From the NCBI GenBank assembly GCA_027482795.1, contig JAIXVS010000041.1:1-7055 (forward strand): DNA of 7,055 nt, in the 5' to 3' direction. The notes beneath the pieces were generated by a model that saw only the letters and a program-made list of their open reading frames with translations, did not search any database and was not told the origin of the DNA. Origin of the DNA: Rhodobacter sp. GTDB lineage: Bacteria; Pseudomonadota; Alphaproteobacteria; Rhodobacterales; Rhodobacteraceae. Positions 5,440 through 7,055 of the stretch are shown here, piece by piece (position 1 is the stretch's first letter; every line of letters begins with the position of its first letter). The translations under genes were made by a program, and so were the position numbers.

Positions 5440-6327
5440 CTATTCCCCCCCGCCCAGACTGTGCACATAGGTCGCCACGGCGCGGATTTCGTCTTCCGAC
5501 AGTCTGCCCGCCCAGGCGGGCATCACGCCAAAGCGCGCGTTCACCACCGTATCGGTGATGGTGGCGCGGTCGCCGCCGTACAGCCAGATTGCGTCCGTTA
5601 GGTTCGGCGCGCCGAAGTTACGGTCGCCCGTGCCCGCCTCGGTGTGGCAGGCGACGCAGTTCTCAGCAAACACCGTGGCCCCAGCGCTCGCCAGCGCGGC
5701 GTCATGGTCTTGACCCGAGATTTTCAGGACATGTTCAACCACTGCGGCAATTTGGGCAGGCTCTAGCAGACCATCCGCGCCGAATTTGGGCATTTGCGAA
5801 TAGCGCGCATCTGGGTCGGTTGTGTTGCGGATACCGTGGGTGAGGGTAGTATGGATCGCCTCCATATCGCCGCCCCACAGCCAATCGTTGTCCAAAAGGT
5901 TGGGGTATCCTTTGCCCTGAACCCCCGCCGCGCCAGACCCGTGGCAGGCTGCGCAGTTGTTTTTGAACACCGATGCGCCAGCGGGAATGGCATAGGCTTT
6001 CAGCGCCTGATCTGCGGGGATATCGGCCAAGGGCGCGGCGATAAGGGCCGCCTTGATATCGCCATTGGCTGCGTCAAAACGGTCAATTTCCGCAGCCACG
6101 GCGGCGCGTTCTTGCGGGCCAAGTATGCCCTGCGTTGCCCCCGAAATCATGGGCCATGCGGGGTAGGCAATGGTATAGCCAATGCCCCAGATGATGGTCA
6201 GATACAGCACCCAGACCCACCAGCGTGGCAGGGGGTTGTTCAATTCCTCGACCCCGTCCCAGATATGGCCTGTGGTTTCCACTTGGGGCTTGGAATGGGC
6301 GTTTTTGGTGATTTGCTTGGCGCACAT
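5440..6327 (-). CDS. ccoP: CcoP/FixP, diheme cytochrome c subunit III of cbb3-type oxidase
   Basis: A 295-residue membrane-anchored diheme cytochrome c that passes electrons from soluble c-type cytochromes or the bc1 complex through CcoO to the CcoN active site. Visible: an N-terminal cytoplasmic stretch with HIWDGVEELNNPLPRWW (21-37), the FixP_N signature; one transmembrane helix at about 37-57; heme 1 motif CAACH (125-129) with likely axial Met179 in QMPKF; and heme 2 motif CVACH (224-228) with likely axial Met269 in VMPAW. Both attachment sites and both Met ligands are intact, and length is normal. The ATG at 6327 follows the ccoQ stop by 2 nt, with GGGAGG as ribosome site within the last ccoQ codons. 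It is the last gene of the ccoNOQP operon here, and the following gene is an unrelated RTX protein rather than ccoG. Confidence 0.97.
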   Translation of the reverse strand: MCAKQITKNAHSKPQVETTGHIWDGVEELNNPLPRWWVWVLYLTIIWGIGYTIAYPAWPMISGATQGILGPQERAAVAAEIDRFDAANGDIKAALIAAPLADIPADQALKAYAIPAGASVFKNNCAACHGSGAAGVQGKGYPNLLDNDWLWGGDMEAIHTTLTHGIRNTTDPDARYSQMPKFGADGLLEPAQIAAVVEHVLKISGQDHDAALASAGATVFAENCVACHTEAGTGDRNFGAPNLTDAIWLYGGDRATITDTVVNARFGVMPAWAGRLSEDEIRAVATYVHSLGGGE

Positions 6328-6329
6328 AA

Positions 6330-6521
6330 TTACGCCTCCCTGTCTTGCGCCGCATCAGGCGCGGGTTTCAGATCGTTCCGAAAGATGGACTGTGCAATGT
6401 CGTCATGCACCGCGCGCGAGCCTGGCCGATAGGCCCAAAGCACCACGCCCAGAAAGACGACAAACAGCGCTAGCAAGGCCCAGCTATCGGCAAATTCGCG
6501 CATCAGGCTATACATATCCAT
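6330..6521 (-). CDS. ccoQ: CcoQ/FixQ, small subunit of cbb3-type oxidase
   Basis: A 63-residue single-helix membrane protein. The sequence begins MDMYSLMREFADSW, followed by one hydrophobic segment at about residues 14-31 and a charged cytoplasmic tail that starts with YRPGSR. This is the usual CcoQ layout. In the family it stabilises the interaction of CcoP with the CcoNO core and, in Rhodobacter, has been linked to protection of the oxidase from oxygen and to signalling to the Prr system. The ATG at 6521 was chosen over an upstream in-frame start that lies within ccoO, because an AAGGGGGG ribosome site overlapping the ccoO stop precedes it. It starts 10 nt after ccoO and ends 2 nt before ccoP. 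Confidence 0.93.
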   Translation of the reverse strand: MDMYSLMREFADSWALLALFVVFLGVVLWAYRPGSRAVHDDIAQSIFRNDLKPAPDAAQDREA

Positions 6522-6531
6522 GATGCCCCCC

Positions 6532-7055
6532 TTACCGCGTTGGGTCTGGTTGGAAGGTGGAAAAATCCACCATCGTGCCCAGCACCTGCAAATAGGCAAT
6601 CAGCGCGTCCATTTCGGTTAGCTCTGGCTGATTGTCATAATTGGACAGGGTGACCTTGCCATAGCGCGCCTCGACGCCCGATGTATCGCCGTCGGGGTTG
6701 GCCTGCGCCTTAAAGTCGCTCACAGCCGCCTCGATCATCTCGCTGGTATAGGGCACGCCGACCATGGCATGGGTCGACATGATCTGCGCGATATGTTTGC
6801 CATCGATTTTGGCGCGCAAAAGGTAGCTGTATTTCGGCATCACCGATTCAGGCACCACCGCTTGCGGGTTGGTTAGATGGTCGACATGCCATGCATCGGA
6901 ATAGCGCCCGCCGACACGGGCCAAATCGGGCCCCGTGCGTTTGCTGCCCCATTGGAACGGATGGTCATACATCGATTCCGCTGCCAGCGAATAGTGGCCA
7001 TAGCGTTCCACCTCGTCGCGCATGGGGCGGATCATTTGGCTGTGGCAGACATAGC
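6532..7055 (-). CDS. ccoO: CcoO/FixO, monoheme cytochrome c subunit II of cbb3-type oxidase, partial (5' end outside window)
   Basis: The C-terminal 173 residues of CcoO. The frame stays open to the right edge, where the heme-binding motif C-Y-V-C-H is cut through its first codon: the two bases left (GC) fit a cysteine codon. After it come HSQMIRPMRDEVERYGHYS and a long stretch typical of FixO, then the likely axial methionine in VPESVMPKYSYL. The protein ends in DFSTFQPDPTR. The N-terminal membrane anchor, start codon and all of ccoN lie outside the window. CcoO carries electrons from CcoP to the heme b/CuB centre of CcoN. The stop at 6532-6534 overlaps the ribosome site of ccoQ. Identification is firm despite truncation by the window. 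Confidence 0.97.
   Translation of the reverse strand, partial: YVCHSQMIRPMRDEVERYGHYSLAAESMYDHPFQWGSKRTGPDLARVGGRYSDAWHVDHLTNPQAVVPESVMPKYSYLLRAKIDGKHIAQIMSTHAMVGVPYTSEMIEAAVSDFKAQANPDGDTSGVEARYGKVTLSNYDNQPELTEMDALIAYLQVLGTMVDFSTFQPDPTR

Noticed and set aside
5794..6432. Plus-strand open frame of about 210 codons
   Set aside because: It is antisense to ccoP and ccoQ, which are unmistakable. It shows no recognisable domain and no convincing ribosome site.

Overview
The window is a piece of an alphaproteobacterial chromosome, most likely from the Rhodobacter/Roseobacter group (Rhodobacterales). This is inferred from the GC-rich coding style, the very recognisable FixNOQP/FixGHI-type proteins and an Fnr/FnrL-type operator at the expected place. 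All supported genes lie on the minus strand, so the biological reading order runs from the right edge to the left edge.

Right block (5440-7055): the 3' part of ccoO (diheme-oxidase subunit II, monoheme cytochrome c), complete ccoQ and complete ccoP (diheme cytochrome c). They are packed with 10-nt and 2-nt gaps and form the end of a ccoNOQP operon for the high-affinity cbb3-type cytochrome c oxidase. A strong stem-loop lies just beyond ccoP (5368-5403), but its U-tract faces the plus strand.

Middle block (3361-5270): two adjacent paralogous genes for short RTX-type calcium-binding proteins (302 and 280 aa). They are not cbb3 genes and separate ccoNOQP from its assembly operon. Each has an unrecognised N-terminal domain, 4-5 glycine/aspartate nonapeptides, a conserved C-terminal domain with an EF-hand-like Asp/Asn loop, and a hydrophobic terminus of the kind used as a type I secretion signal. 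The downstream gene has its own promoter-like sequence overlapped by a perfect 7-3-7 palindrome. Base composition is visibly lower in GC than in the flanking cco genes, which suggests acquisition by transfer followed by duplication.

Left block (1-3234): ccoG, ccoH and the first two fifths or more of ccoI, with 1-nt and 3-nt gaps. This is the cbb3 maturation operon: CcoG is a polyferredoxin-like cupric reductase, CcoI a copper-exporting P-type ATPase that feeds the CuB site, and CcoH a membrane assembly factor. A near-perfect FNR box (3313-3326), spaced for class II activation from a TATGCT -10 element, precedes ccoG, so the assembly genes are probably induced at low oxygen independently of the RTX genes.

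No tRNA, rRNA, CRISPR array, insertion sequence or integrase was seen. There is no gene-free stretch above 300 bases. The least ordinary part is the RTX pair and its intergenic control sequences; everything else is a textbook cbb3 locus.
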